Assembly: GCA_904830895.1 (NCBI GenBank)
Contig: LR882958.1
Coordinates: 3,426,001 to 3,490,000 of the forward strand
Direction of reading: 5' to 3'
Source: Planktothrix rubescens CCAP 1459/22
GTDB taxonomy: Bacteria; Cyanobacteriota; Cyanobacteriia; Cyanobacteriales; Microcoleaceae
Length of the DNA stretch: 64,000 nucleotides
A program made the position numbers and the translations under genes. Positions within the stretch are counted from its first letter, which is position 1. Every line of letters begins with the position of its first letter. Below the pieces are notes generated by a model. The model saw only the letters and a program-made list of their open reading frames with translations, searched no databases and had not been told where the DNA came from. Below, piece by piece: positions 53,301-61,054 of the stretch.

Positions 53301-53525
53301 ATGAAAGAAATTCTGATTAGCCTGCTCAACGTTTTTGGATGTGCTTTCTGGGTAGAAATTCTGACAGAAACTCCAAACTGTACCTACTATTTCGGGCCTT
53401 TTATCAGTCAACAAGAGGCTCGAACTTCTCAATTTGGTTATCTCGAAGACCTAGAAGCAGAACACGCACAAGGAATTAAAGTTAAGATTAAACGGTGTAA
53501 ACCTAATACCCTAACCATAGCATAG
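53301..53525 (+). CDS. DUF1816 protein
   Basis: I choose ATG 53301 (MKEILISLLNVFGCAFWVEI; 74 residues); the longer frame adds a basic peptide not seen in the family. The protein has WVEILTETPNCTYYFGPFIS, QQEARTSQFGYLEDLEAEHA and IKVKIKRCKPN, typical of DUF1816, which occurs in cyanobacteria and sometimes close to phycobilisome-linker-like proteins. The stop codon lies one base before the repeat array at 53526. The function is unknown. Confidence 0.85.
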   Translation: MKEILISLLNVFGCAFWVEILTETPNCTYYFGPFISQQEARTSQFGYLEDLEAEHAQGIKVKIKRCKPNTLTIA

Positions 53526-53643
53526 GAGTTGTTGCGCTTTAGCGCTCGGAGTTGTTGCGCTTTAGCGCTCGGAGTAGGGGCGATCGCCTAACAGTTTGTT
53601 GTTGCGCTTTAGCGCTCCAAGTAAGGGCGATCGCCTAACAACA
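53526..53643. repeat. Triplicated ttgcgctttagcgctc hairpin array overlapping the hydrolase 3' end
   Basis: GTTGTTGCGCTTTAGCGCTC occurs three times (near 53528, 53551 and 53599), each a small hairpin (GCGCT-TTA-GCGC region). After the second and third units comes GTAGGGGCGATCGCCTAACA or its variant. The last unit encodes the C-terminal residues of the alpha/beta hydrolase (LLLGDRPYLER) on the reverse strand, so the repeat has changed the protein's end. Confidence 0.75.
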
Positions 53644-54439
53644 ATTGAGCGATCCAATGATCAATATCTGTAAGTACGAGTTGAGGAATTTCCCAAGGGA
53701 ATAAATGGGCGGTATTCGGATAACAATAAAACTGACAATTGGGTAATAATTGCGCTGTTTCTTGACTGGATGTGGCGGTAATATGGCGATCGCATTCTCC
53801 GGCTAAAACTAAAGCCGGACAGTGAATCTGTTGTAAGTATTCTAAGCGATTATAGCCTAATCTCAAAGATTGATTTAAGGCTTGAGTTGCAAACTCAGAA
53901 GTTTGAATAAAAGCCGGAATTGCTGCTTTTGCTAAATAGTGGTAGGCGCTGGAATTATGTTGTTGAATTAAATAGCGAAATAGCGATCGCTTTCCCAAGG
54001 TTTCAATATTCCATCCCCAACAGGGAAATACCCAATTAATAATTCCAGCTAAACCCGTATAAACATAATCTAAATTAGAAATTGGAGGATGATTTCCCCT
54101 GGGTTTTGCCGCCGAAGCAATTAAGATTAAACCCTTAACTTTTTCGGGAAATTTTAGGGCTAATTCTAATGCTAAAATTCCCCCTAATGACCATCCCAAA
54201 ACCAAACATTGATCAATATTAAATTCTTGAAAAAGTGTTTCTAAATCCTGCAAATGATCCCCCATTTCAAACCCTTGACGGGTGCGACTGTTTCCATACC
54301 CTCTTAAATCCGGTGCGAGGGTAAAATACCGTCGGGAAAGATGGTTAGTAAAAACAGACATACATTGACCCGAACCCGGATGTCCATGTAAACAAATAAT
54401 CGGGAATCCTTGACCTTGAATTTGGGTATTTAACCGCAA
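53609..54439 (-). CDS. Alpha/beta-hydrolase fold protein
   Basis: The 276-residue protein has GFPIICLHGHPGSGQCMSVF (oxyanion HG), nucleophile Ser in LGWSLGGILALELAL, Asp in LVLAGECDRHITA, and His in NTAHLFPWEIP. The canonical triad is thus complete. The tail of about ten residues comes from repeat DNA. The start ATG 54439 has TTAGGAGG upstream. The substrate is not evident; BioH-like and epoxide-hydrolase-like families look alike. Confidence 0.88.
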   Translation of the reverse strand: MRLNTQIQGQGFPIICLHGHPGSGQCMSVFTNHLSRRYFTLAPDLRGYGNSRTRQGFEMGDHLQDLETLFQEFNIDQCLVLGWSLGGILALELALKFPEKVKGLILIASAAKPRGNHPPISNLDYVYTGLAGIINWVFPCWGWNIETLGKRSLFRYLIQQHNSSAYHYLAKAAIPAFIQTSEFATQALNQSLRLGYNRLEYLQQIHCPALVLAGECDRHITATSSQETAQLLPNCQFYCYPNTAHLFPWEIPQLVLTDIDHWIAQLLLGDRPYLER

Positions 54440-54554
54440 TTGCTAACCTCCTAAATTTGTTTTTTATAGATTAGCATTAAGTTCACCCATTAGATCGACG
54501 GCTAGAAGTGATAAAATATTAATATTGAGCAAAAAATAAATTTAAGAATTGGCT

Positions 54555-54785
54555 ATGAGTATACAAGATGAAACCATCACTAAAATCAAACACCTTCCTG
54601 ATGAGCTTGTTAAAAAAGTTAATAACTTTATAGACTTTTTATTAATTAATTTTAACAAAAATTCTTCTGATTTTGACCCGATTTTAAATGAGGATTTAGA
54701 GATTTCAGAGTCAGATTTTTCTGACTATCTCAAAAATTTAGAAGACTATGAAGAACGTTTAGCACAGGGCGAAATTAAATGGTAG
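54555..54785 (+). CDS. MazE/DUF2281-like antitoxin
   Basis: ATG 54555 gives 76 residues (MSIQDETITKIKHLPDELVK...), an HTH-less helical start with LPDELVKKVNNFIDFLLINF and an acidic C-terminus (ISESDFSDYLKNLEDYEERL). It resembles DUF2281-type antitoxins with the common LPxELxxEVxDFxxFL motif. It overlaps the downstream MazF-like gene by seven bases, which is the usual operon form. Confidence 0.8.
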   Translation: MSIQDETITKIKHLPDELVKKVNNFIDFLLINFNKNSSDFDPILNEDLEISESDFSDYLKNLEDYEERLAQGEIKW

Positions 54786-55138
54786 AGATTTATCGCGGAG
54801 ATGTTGTTTTGTGCGATCTCAATCCAGTCATGGGTACAGAACAAGCAGGAATAAGACCTAGTGTAATTCTACAAATTGATCGGGCTAATGCTGTTAGTCC
54901 TCATACAATTATTGCTCCATTTACAACAAAAATTAGGAGTGTAATCTTACCTTCTCATGTCTTCGTTCCAGCAGGTACAGGAGGATTAAATCAAGATTCG
55001 GTGCTTCTCTGTGAACAAATTAGAGTTATTGATAAATCGAGAATTATTAAAGTGCTGGGAAAATTAAATCCAGAAAATTTGCCAGAAATATTAAGAGCTT
55101 TGTCTACAATTTTAGGTTTAACTATAGATCGCTTTTAA
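54779..55138 (+). CDS. MazF/PemK family mRNA-interferase toxin
   Basis: The 119-residue toxin has the PemK/MazF signature: YRGDVVLCDLNPVMGTEQAG, then IRPSVILQIDRANAVSPHTI, IAPFTTK and VFVPAGTGGLNQDSVLLCEQ, IRVIDKSRI. The conserved Arg and Thr (R in GIRP, T in PFTT) are present. It would cut mRNA at specific sites when the antitoxin is lost. Compared with the two fossil pairs in this window, this one looks intact. Confidence 0.92.
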   Translation: MVEIYRGDVVLCDLNPVMGTEQAGIRPSVILQIDRANAVSPHTIIAPFTTKIRSVILPSHVFVPAGTGGLNQDSVLLCEQIRVIDKSRIIKVLGKLNPENLPEILRALSTILGLTIDRF

Positions 55139-55197
55139 CAATGCTTCACTGATATTTGCATTCTACCATAAAATTGATTGACATTTTTGGGTTTTGA

Positions 55198-55224
55198 GGT
55201 GCGTGTATTGGCACTTACACACCC
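55198..55224. repeat. Short ggtgcgtgt...acacaccc hairpin
   Basis: GGTGCGTGT and ACACACCC flank a short loop (attggcactt). It is part of the ggtgcg/cacc family seen near 5871, 9023, 10047 and 10137, and lies between the MazF-like gene and the beta-lactamase-like gene, which converge. Confidence 0.6.
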
Positions 55225-55282
55225 TACAAACGAACTATACCTGTGGTATTAAGTTCAATTAATTAGGTTAAAAAATAACTGA

Positions 55283-56593
55283 TTAAAGTTGCCCATTCTC
55301 AACAATATATTCAGCTATTTTATGAATGCTCTTGCTAATTTGGGGAACATTAGCTGTATTATTATCAATAGCGGTAATAATATATTTTTCTCCATTAATT
55401 TGAGCCGCGACTGTTGTTCCAATTACCCTAGAATTTTGACCGGTTTTTTCTCCTAACCATTGGGTTTTCGGTAATCCTTGTAAACCCGCATAACCAATAA
55501 CCCGATCATATTGACGATTTAAGGCATCAATTAATACCTGGGATGATGGTTGTTCATAATTATAAATCTGTACCATCATTTCCGTGAGTTCATTACTGGT
55601 TAATCGATTTCGTCCGGTTCCCGGTCGCCAAGGCATAATCCGATCTCCCATTAATTTAAAATTAACTTTTGTGAATTTATAGCCTTGGGATTCTAAATAT
55701 TTATTAATATAATCGGAACCTAAATAGTCAATTAATTGATTCGTAGCAATATTACTACTATGATCAATCATTTGTCCCATTAAGTCTTTTAAAGAGTAGA
55801 ATTGACGAGCTTGAATAGATGAAGCATCTTCGGTAAAATTGCCTCCCACAACCAGAACTTTTTGCTCTAAACTAATTTTTTCCTCGCCTGTTTTATGTAA
55901 TAGTGCGATCGCTACGGGAACTTTAATTAAACTCGCAGGACTCGCCGGAGGTTGATTTCCTCGTAAATTAACGCAGTCTCTTTTTAAGGTACAAACTGTT
56001 AACATGGCTTGACGAGTTAAGCCACTTTCTTGACGAATTTGTTCTAATATTTTTGATCTAGCATCCAGTAATTCATCGGTAATTTCTGACAGACTGAATT
56101 TGTATTCTTTAATTTTGTTAGAAGTTTTACGAGCTAATAAAGAATGGGGGGAAATTTCCTCTAAATTATTAATTGCTTTTTCCCAAAGTTCTTGGACTTG
56201 TTTTCGCTGTTGGGGAGAAGGATCATTAGGATTAGCAACTTTTTGAGCTTGAGTTGATAAACGGATAGCTTGTTGCCAGTTATCCTCAGCCCGTTCTTCA
56301 ACTAACATTTGAATCTCAACAGTTTTTAATTTTTGAAGTAAAACTTCATTGGGTTCAAATTTCAGGGGATCGGTAAATAAAGAGTTAAAAAAATTAGGTT
56401 CGGGTCGATTTTTTGGAGGAGTTTCTAACTCTTGAATTAAGCGATCGCGCAGGGTAATTAACTCTTTTAAAGAACCAGCCCCATAGAATTGTGAAGCCGT
56501 CCCCAGGGAAGGAAGTGTCTGAGTCAGTCCCAGACCCACAATTATTGCCATACTACCCGTTACTGTTGTAGCCCAACGGCAGACTTGACGCAT
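55283..56593 (-). CDS. Class A beta-lactamase-like serine hydrolase, exported
   Basis: The 436-residue protein has a signal/anchor (TTVTGSMAIIVGLGLTQTLP), a helical region (residues 40-195) and a penicillin-binding domain with Ser221-x-x-Lys (SPASLIKVPVAIALL), SSN (DHSSNIATNQ, about 279-281) and KTG (GEKTGQNS, 383-385). The domain is like class A enzymes but has a long N-terminal extension, so it may be a cell-wall D,D-peptidase or an esterase rather than a drug-resistance enzyme. AAAGG and GAGGAG precede ATG 56593; the latter is within a Yfr1-complementary segment. Confidence 0.88.
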   Translation of the reverse strand: MRQVCRWATTVTGSMAIIVGLGLTQTLPSLGTASQFYGAGSLKELITLRDRLIQELETPPKNRPEPNFFNSLFTDPLKFEPNEVLLQKLKTVEIQMLVEERAEDNWQQAIRLSTQAQKVANPNDPSPQQRKQVQELWEKAINNLEEISPHSLLARKTSNKIKEYKFSLSEITDELLDARSKILEQIRQESGLTRQAMLTVCTLKRDCVNLRGNQPPASPASLIKVPVAIALLHKTGEEKISLEQKVLVVGGNFTEDASSIQARQFYSLKDLMGQMIDHSSNIATNQLIDYLGSDYINKYLESQGYKFTKVNFKLMGDRIMPWRPGTGRNRLTSNELTEMMVQIYNYEQPSSQVLIDALNRQYDRVIGYAGLQGLPKTQWLGEKTGQNSRVIGTTVAAQINGEKYIITAIDNNTANVPQISKSIHKIAEYIVENGQL

Positions 56594-56600
56594 CCTTTAA

Positions 56601-56611
56601 ACTCCTCACAC
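56601..56611 (-). promoter_or_regulatory. 11-nt perfect complement of the Yfr1 sRNA core next to a start codon
   Basis: The leader of the beta-lactamase-like gene reads GUGUGAGGAGU, then UUAAAGG, then AUG on the reverse strand. GUGUGAGGAGU is exactly complementary to ACUCCUCACAC, the ultraconserved unpaired core of the cyanobacterial sRNA Yfr1. It also contains the GAGGAG that could act as Shine-Dalgarno sequence. Pairing would hide the ribosome site. Chance is possible since the motif overlaps a purine-rich ribosome site. Confidence 0.4.
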
Positions 56612-57253
56612 ACACGCTTCATCGGTTTACAGACGGCTTAGATAACGTCTCTACCTCAGCAAAGAGATATCTTTAGCCAGTTTCTTAAACAGATGAGATA
56701 CGAGATTAGATTACCTTGACACTCTCACCGTCTGAAGACACGCTCGATTCTGCGGACAGAATTAGTTTAATCTAATTCTCGCTACGATTGCCAAATATCG
56801 TCTACTGAGTTGATCAAGCGATATGCCTAATCTTCCCGATACTTTTACTCTCAAATCAAGACACTTTCAGAATCCATCACTAAGCCAAATCGCGGTACGC
56901 TCCCTATCCTGCCTTTACTTGCTCTTTCTTGTCATACTGCCATTAGAATTAAATCTAACCGTTGTTTCGCGGGAGCCGGGATTTCTCCGATACTAGGATA
57001 TTTCAACACGCAGATGTTTATTCTTACTTGTGTTTTTTGATTCTATCACATCTTTTTCAGCTCCTCATGGGAATAAATTCCCCTGTGCGGTCACTGAGCT
57101 TGCCGAAGTGTCGTGTTTCCTCTGGTGGTCTGAAGACACGCTCGTTTCCACACTCCCATCCTTTTCTTATGATTGCTATCAAAATTAAATCCTTCGAGCC
57201 ATGAGTTATATTAGTTGAAAACACCCTTTCAGAAATCCACAAAAGCTTAAATC
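56612..57253. other. Long intergenic region with decayed duplicated sequence
   Basis: This is the largest gap in the window. Two blocks with related order lie in it: gtctgaagacacgctcg occurs at about 56734-56750 and again at 57129-57145, and on the reverse strand each is preceded (at 56946-56965 and 57166-57189) by a phrase translating as DLIL-[MI]-A-[VI]. The segments look like an old duplicated and decaying element or gene end, but I cannot name the parent. Short open frames (for example 57057-57242 on the reverse strand) are probably not genes. Promoter elements for the P450 gene must lie in the last part. Confidence 0.4.
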
Positions 57254-58657
57254 ATGGTAAATGCTCAACTTCCCAATGGCCCCCAAACCCACCCTTGGCT
57301 GCAAACCTTAGAGTGGATGAAAGATCCGTTAGGTTTCATGGATAAATATACTCAAAAATATGGGGATATGTTTACGGTTACCGTTGGCCCGGTATTTAAG
57401 CCGCAAGTGTTTATTAGTGACTCCCAAGCGATTCAACAAATTTTGACCACTGACCCTCAACAGTTAGATTCAGGATTAGAAGCAGGAGTGACCTCCCCTC
57501 TATTGGGATCACACTCACTGTTATGTTTAGCAGGAAAACCGCATCAACGACAACGAAAATTATTAATTCCCCCCTTTCATGGGGAACGGATGCGAAATTA
57601 TAGTCAGGTGATTATTGAAATTACAAATAAAGTGACTCAGCATTGGTATTCGGGCGAATCTTTTACTCTACTTCCGACAATGCAAGCGATTTCTTTTGAA
57701 GTCATTTTAAAAACAGTATTTGGTTTAAAATCGGGAGAACGCTATGATAAAATCAAGGAATTGTTGTTAGAGATTATGAATCCCAAAAATCCTTTAACAC
57801 AAACTTTAGCGTTTTTGTTTCCGGCGTTACAACGAGATTTAGGTTCATGGAGTCCTTGGGGTCATTTTTTAGAATTAAAAAAACAGCTTGATCAAGCTAT
57901 TTATGTCGAAATTGCAGAGCGTCGAGAGAATTTTGATGCCACTCGAACCGATATTTTATCAATGATGCTTTTGGCGCTGGATGAGGCGGGACAACCCATG
58001 AGCGATGAAGAAATCCGAGATGAATTAATTACGTTATTAGTAGCGGGTCATGAAACCACAGCTACCTCATTAGCTTGGGCTTTATATTGGACTCATCGTT
58101 TTCCAGAAATCAAAGAAAAACTCTTACAAGAATTAGGAACTTTAGAAGATGTTACCGATGCTACTGGGGTGATGAAACTCCCCTATTTGAATGCTGTTTG
58201 TCAGGAAACACTACGGATTTATCCGGTAGCAATGTTAATGTTAAGTCGGCTTGTTAAATCTCCCTTAAAAATTGGCGGATATGAATTTCAACCGGGAACG
58301 TTATTAGTTCCGAGTATTTATTCAATCCATCATCGAGAAGATTTATATCCCAATCCAAAACAGTTCAATCCTGAACGATTTTTAGATCGTCAATATGCAG
58401 CCCATGAATATATCCCCTTTGGAGGCGGAAATCGTCGGTGTATTGGGATGGCGTTTGCTTGGTTTGAAATGAAGCTGGTTTTAGCCACTCTTTTAAGCCA
58501 ATGGAAATTGGAATTAACAACCGAAGAATTCCCTAAACCGGAGAGACGAAGAGCTTTATTAGGAATGTCTGAATCTGTTAAACTATTGGTAAAAGGAAAG
58601 CGATCACCCTCTGAATTGTTATCAGAAAATTCTAATTCAGTTGCAGCAGGTTCATAA
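57254..58657 (+). CDS. Cytochrome P450, CYP110-like
   Basis: The 467-residue P450 has the I-helix motif LLVAGHETTATSLAW (about 262-276), ExxR in CQETLRIYPVA, the PERF-region FNPERFLDR and the heme-binding FGGGNRRCIGMAFAWFEM with the thiolate Cys. It has no membrane anchor, so it is a soluble P450. CYP110 is the main cyanobacterial family, with fatty-acid or terpene oxidation as candidate reactions. The substrate is not determined by the context. The gene stands alone after a long gap. Confidence 0.95.
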   Translation: MVNAQLPNGPQTHPWLQTLEWMKDPLGFMDKYTQKYGDMFTVTVGPVFKPQVFISDSQAIQQILTTDPQQLDSGLEAGVTSPLLGSHSLLCLAGKPHQRQRKLLIPPFHGERMRNYSQVIIEITNKVTQHWYSGESFTLLPTMQAISFEVILKTVFGLKSGERYDKIKELLLEIMNPKNPLTQTLAFLFPALQRDLGSWSPWGHFLELKKQLDQAIYVEIAERRENFDATRTDILSMMLLALDEAGQPMSDEEIRDELITLLVAGHETTATSLAWALYWTHRFPEIKEKLLQELGTLEDVTDATGVMKLPYLNAVCQETLRIYPVAMLMLSRLVKSPLKIGGYEFQPGTLLVPSIYSIHHREDLYPNPKQFNPERFLDRQYAAHEYIPFGGGNRRCIGMAFAWFEMKLVLATLLSQWKLELTTEEFPKPERRRALLGMSESVKLLVKGKRSPSELLSENSNSVAAGS

Positions 58658-58871
58658 CAGTTTTTCGGATTTTTTTCAACAACTATGGTGGCGGGTTGAT
58701 CAAGATTGGGTTGATGCCACAGAGATTGAGGAGAACCTGCCACGAAAAGATGGGAATTTGATAATATGGGGAAGTGCGATCGCTAAAGTGATTGAATCAA
58801 AATATCACAATCAGTCTTGATCAAATGAAGCTAGATTATGAATCTGTAGAAGCGAGGAGGTGACAGAGATT

Positions 58872-58912
58872 AACCCGATCCTTTTCCCAGGGATAAAATC
58901 GGTTATTTTTTG
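58872..58912 (+). terminator. Hairpin after the P450 gene, overlapping the sucD stop
   Basis: AACCCGAT and ATCGGTT can pair across a 20-base loop, followed by ATTTTTTG. It lies about 215 bases after the P450 stop and includes the sucD stop codon on the other strand. The T run suits rightward transcripts. Confidence 0.35.
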
Positions 58913-59805
58913 TGTTTTTTTATCACTTTTTTGACTAAGATTGGAATTTCTGAGGGCTGTTTAGCAACCAGAACTTCAGCATTTTTAAAAGCAGAAACTT
59001 TGCTTTCAACTGTTCCAGGATCGACCATATTCTTAACCACTTTTGAAGTCATTAATAGACTAGCATGACCCAAAAGTTTAGTAGTCGGAGCGTGTAACCC
59101 AGCAACATAAGCAATAACGGGTTTATCAATGGATTCCGCAATATAAGAAGCCGCTTCTTCTTCGCTAGTTCCCCCCATTTCTCCCACTAAAACAATAACA
59201 TCTGTATTTTCATCCTCATCCAAAATTTCTAACCATTGCAGAAAAGAAGATCCCACAATAAAATCACTGCCAATACTAACAGCAACTGATTGACCTAATC
59301 CTCCTTGAGTTAACTCCGCCGCCACTTCATAGGTTAGGGTACTACTGCGACTTAATAATCCCACATTTCCGGGTCGATAAAATTCAACCGGATGGGTTCC
59401 TAATAACAATTTATCAGGAATAATAATTCCCGAACAATTGGGGCCCACCACTAAAGTTTCTGTAATTTCCGCCTTCCGAACTAAATGCACCATATCCAAA
59501 GGGGGCATTCCCTCTGTCACAATAATTAATTGACGAATTCCTGCCGCCATTGCTTCTAATGCCGCATCTAAAACTTGATAGGGGTGAACAAAAATTACAC
59601 TAATATCAATTTCACCCACATTTGTAATTACTTGTTCTACCAAATCAAAGATCGGAATTTCACTTAACTCCTGTCCTCCCTGACCCGGACAGACACAGGC
59701 GACAATACGAGTGCCATAGGTTTTCATTTGCACCACTGCATGAGTTAAGGAGGGTGATATTGTAGTACCCTGTATAATGACTTTACTATCAGGAGTTAAA
59801 TTCAT
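58903..59805 (-). CDS. sucD: Succinate-CoA ligase alpha subunit-like protein, divergent
   Basis: I choose ATG 59805 (MNLTPDSKVIIQGTTISPSL; 300 residues). The protein follows the SucD plan: QGTTISPSLTHAVVQMKTYG, then HPYQVLDAALEAMAAGIRQL, the block VVGPNCSGIIIP, VGLLSRSSTLTYEVAAELT, and phosphohistidine GHASLLM. It diverges from canonical SucD where SRSGTLTYE becomes SRSSTLTYE and GIGGDPI becomes SIGSDFI. The CoA and phosphate sites may thus differ. It follows the sucC-like gene by 44 bases. Confidence 0.82.
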   Translation of the reverse strand: MNLTPDSKVIIQGTTISPSLTHAVVQMKTYGTRIVACVCPGQGGQELSEIPIFDLVEQVITNVGEIDISVIFVHPYQVLDAALEAMAAGIRQLIIVTEGMPPLDMVHLVRKAEITETLVVGPNCSGIIIPDKLLLGTHPVEFYRPGNVGLLSRSSTLTYEVAAELTQGGLGQSVAVSIGSDFIVGSSFLQWLEILDEDENTDVIVLVGEMGGTSEEEAASYIAESIDKPVIAYVAGLHAPTTKLLGHASLLMTSKVVKNMVDPGTVESKVSAFKNAEVLVAKQPSEIPILVKKVIKKHKK

Positions 59806-59849
59806 AATTCGAGGAAGTTTTACACAGTTAATCAAAAAAACTAAAAAAA

Positions 59850-61004
59850 CTATTTGGCTAAATTAATAGCCGCAGTCACAGCTAAATCCAACCGATCAAA
59901 TAAATTTACAGGTAAATCAGTAAACTGTTCTATATCTGATTCGGGTTTAATTCCAGCCAACATCAGAACAAATTTAGGTAAATTACTGGTTCTAGCTTTT
60001 CGTTTCAAATACCCAGCAATTTCTACTAATAACAAAGAACGAATAATCGGTTGAACCCAAAGATTAATAATCACAACCTTAACTTGTTTAGATTGGGTAA
60101 TTCGATCAATTCCTTGATATAAACGTTGGCGAAAATTGTCTGTAATTTCATAGTGATCTGCCCCACCTAGATTTAAGAAATTAGCAGGTTTTCCCGATGA
60201 TTGCATGACTAAATCTAAAGTTGCCATCGTTAAACCTGCACCATTGCATAAAATCCCAATATTACCTTGTAATTCGACTAAATTCAGTTCAGGGTGAAAC
60301 AATTGATCGGAAATGATCGGTAGGGAGAGAGAACTACATTTTTGTTGAGCTTTAAGTAAAGTAATTAAGTCTTCATGGCGTCCTAATGCTCCATCATTCG
60401 CAATTACTTTCCCATCCAATGCCATCACTTCTCCCGTGGGACTAATCCCCAAGGGATTAATTTCTACGAGATCCAAATCTTTCTGGACAAATAGACGATA
60501 CATTTTTTCCACAATGGCACTGACCAAGAGAATTAAATCTCCCTTTAATCCCATTTTTAGAATTAATCTTCTAGCATAAAAAGGAGAAAAATCTTGGTCA
60601 ACAATGACTTGCTGAATTTTGGAAAGGGTTGCTTCCACATTCACCCCGCCCTGTTGCGATCCCAATAATACCGGACGTCGTGACCCGGAATCCAAGGTGA
60701 CGGCTAAGTATAATTCCCGATCCGCATCATATTTGGCCTCTGCTAACAGGACTTGGGGACATTCACCCCGAATCGGCAAATTAAAAATCATTTGAGCCGC
60801 AGCAACTGCATCAATGGTATTTTCCGCAAAGCGAATTCCTCCGGCTTTTCCCCTTCCCCCCGCCCGGACTTGGGATTTCAACACCACCGGATAGGGAATT
60901 TTTAAACCCTTTAAATCTTGAGCATTGTTAATGCTTTGTGAGGGTAAAACCGGAATCCCCATCTCACGAAATAAGGTTTTAGCTTGATACTCTAGCAAAT
61001 CCAT
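59850..61004 (-). CDS. sucC: Succinate-CoA ligase beta subunit-like protein
   Basis: The 384-residue protein has the ATP-grasp domain of SucC: MDLLEYQAKTLFREMGIPVL, then VVLKSQVRAGGRGKAGGIRF, YDADRELYLAVTLDSGSRRP, DLVEINPLGIS and GNIGILCNGAGLTMATLDLV, SGKPANFLNLGG. With the alpha subunit it would interconvert succinyl-CoA and succinate with ATP. In cyanobacteria that lack 2-oxoglutarate dehydrogenase the TCA cycle is closed by other routes, so the physiological role is not clear. It is the first gene of the pair. Confidence 0.88.
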   Translation of the reverse strand: MDLLEYQAKTLFREMGIPVLPSQSINNAQDLKGLKIPYPVVLKSQVRAGGRGKAGGIRFAENTIDAVAAAQMIFNLPIRGECPQVLLAEAKYDADRELYLAVTLDSGSRRPVLLGSQQGGVNVEATLSKIQQVIVDQDFSPFYARRLILKMGLKGDLILLVSAIVEKMYRLFVQKDLDLVEINPLGISPTGEVMALDGKVIANDGALGRHEDLITLLKAQQKCSSLSLPIISDQLFHPELNLVELQGNIGILCNGAGLTMATLDLVMQSSGKPANFLNLGGADHYEITDNFRQRLYQGIDRITQSKQVKVVIINLWVQPIIRSLLLVEIAGYLKRKARTSNLPKFVLMLAGIKPESDIEQFTDLPVNLFDRLDLAVTAAINLAK

Positions 61005-61054
61005 AATCAGTTATCAGTGTAAGAGGTATCATTTATCAGTTATCAGTTGACCGA

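Noticed and set aside
56601-56611. A yfr1 sRNA gene on the plus strand
   Set aside because: ACTCCTCACAC is present, but I see no flanking stem-loops or T-rich terminator as in Yfr1. The better reading is the complement in the mRNA leader on the other strand.
57057-57242. 61-residue reverse-strand frame in the 56.6-57.2 kb gap
   Set aside because: Looks like part of a decayed duplicated sequence rather than a live gene.
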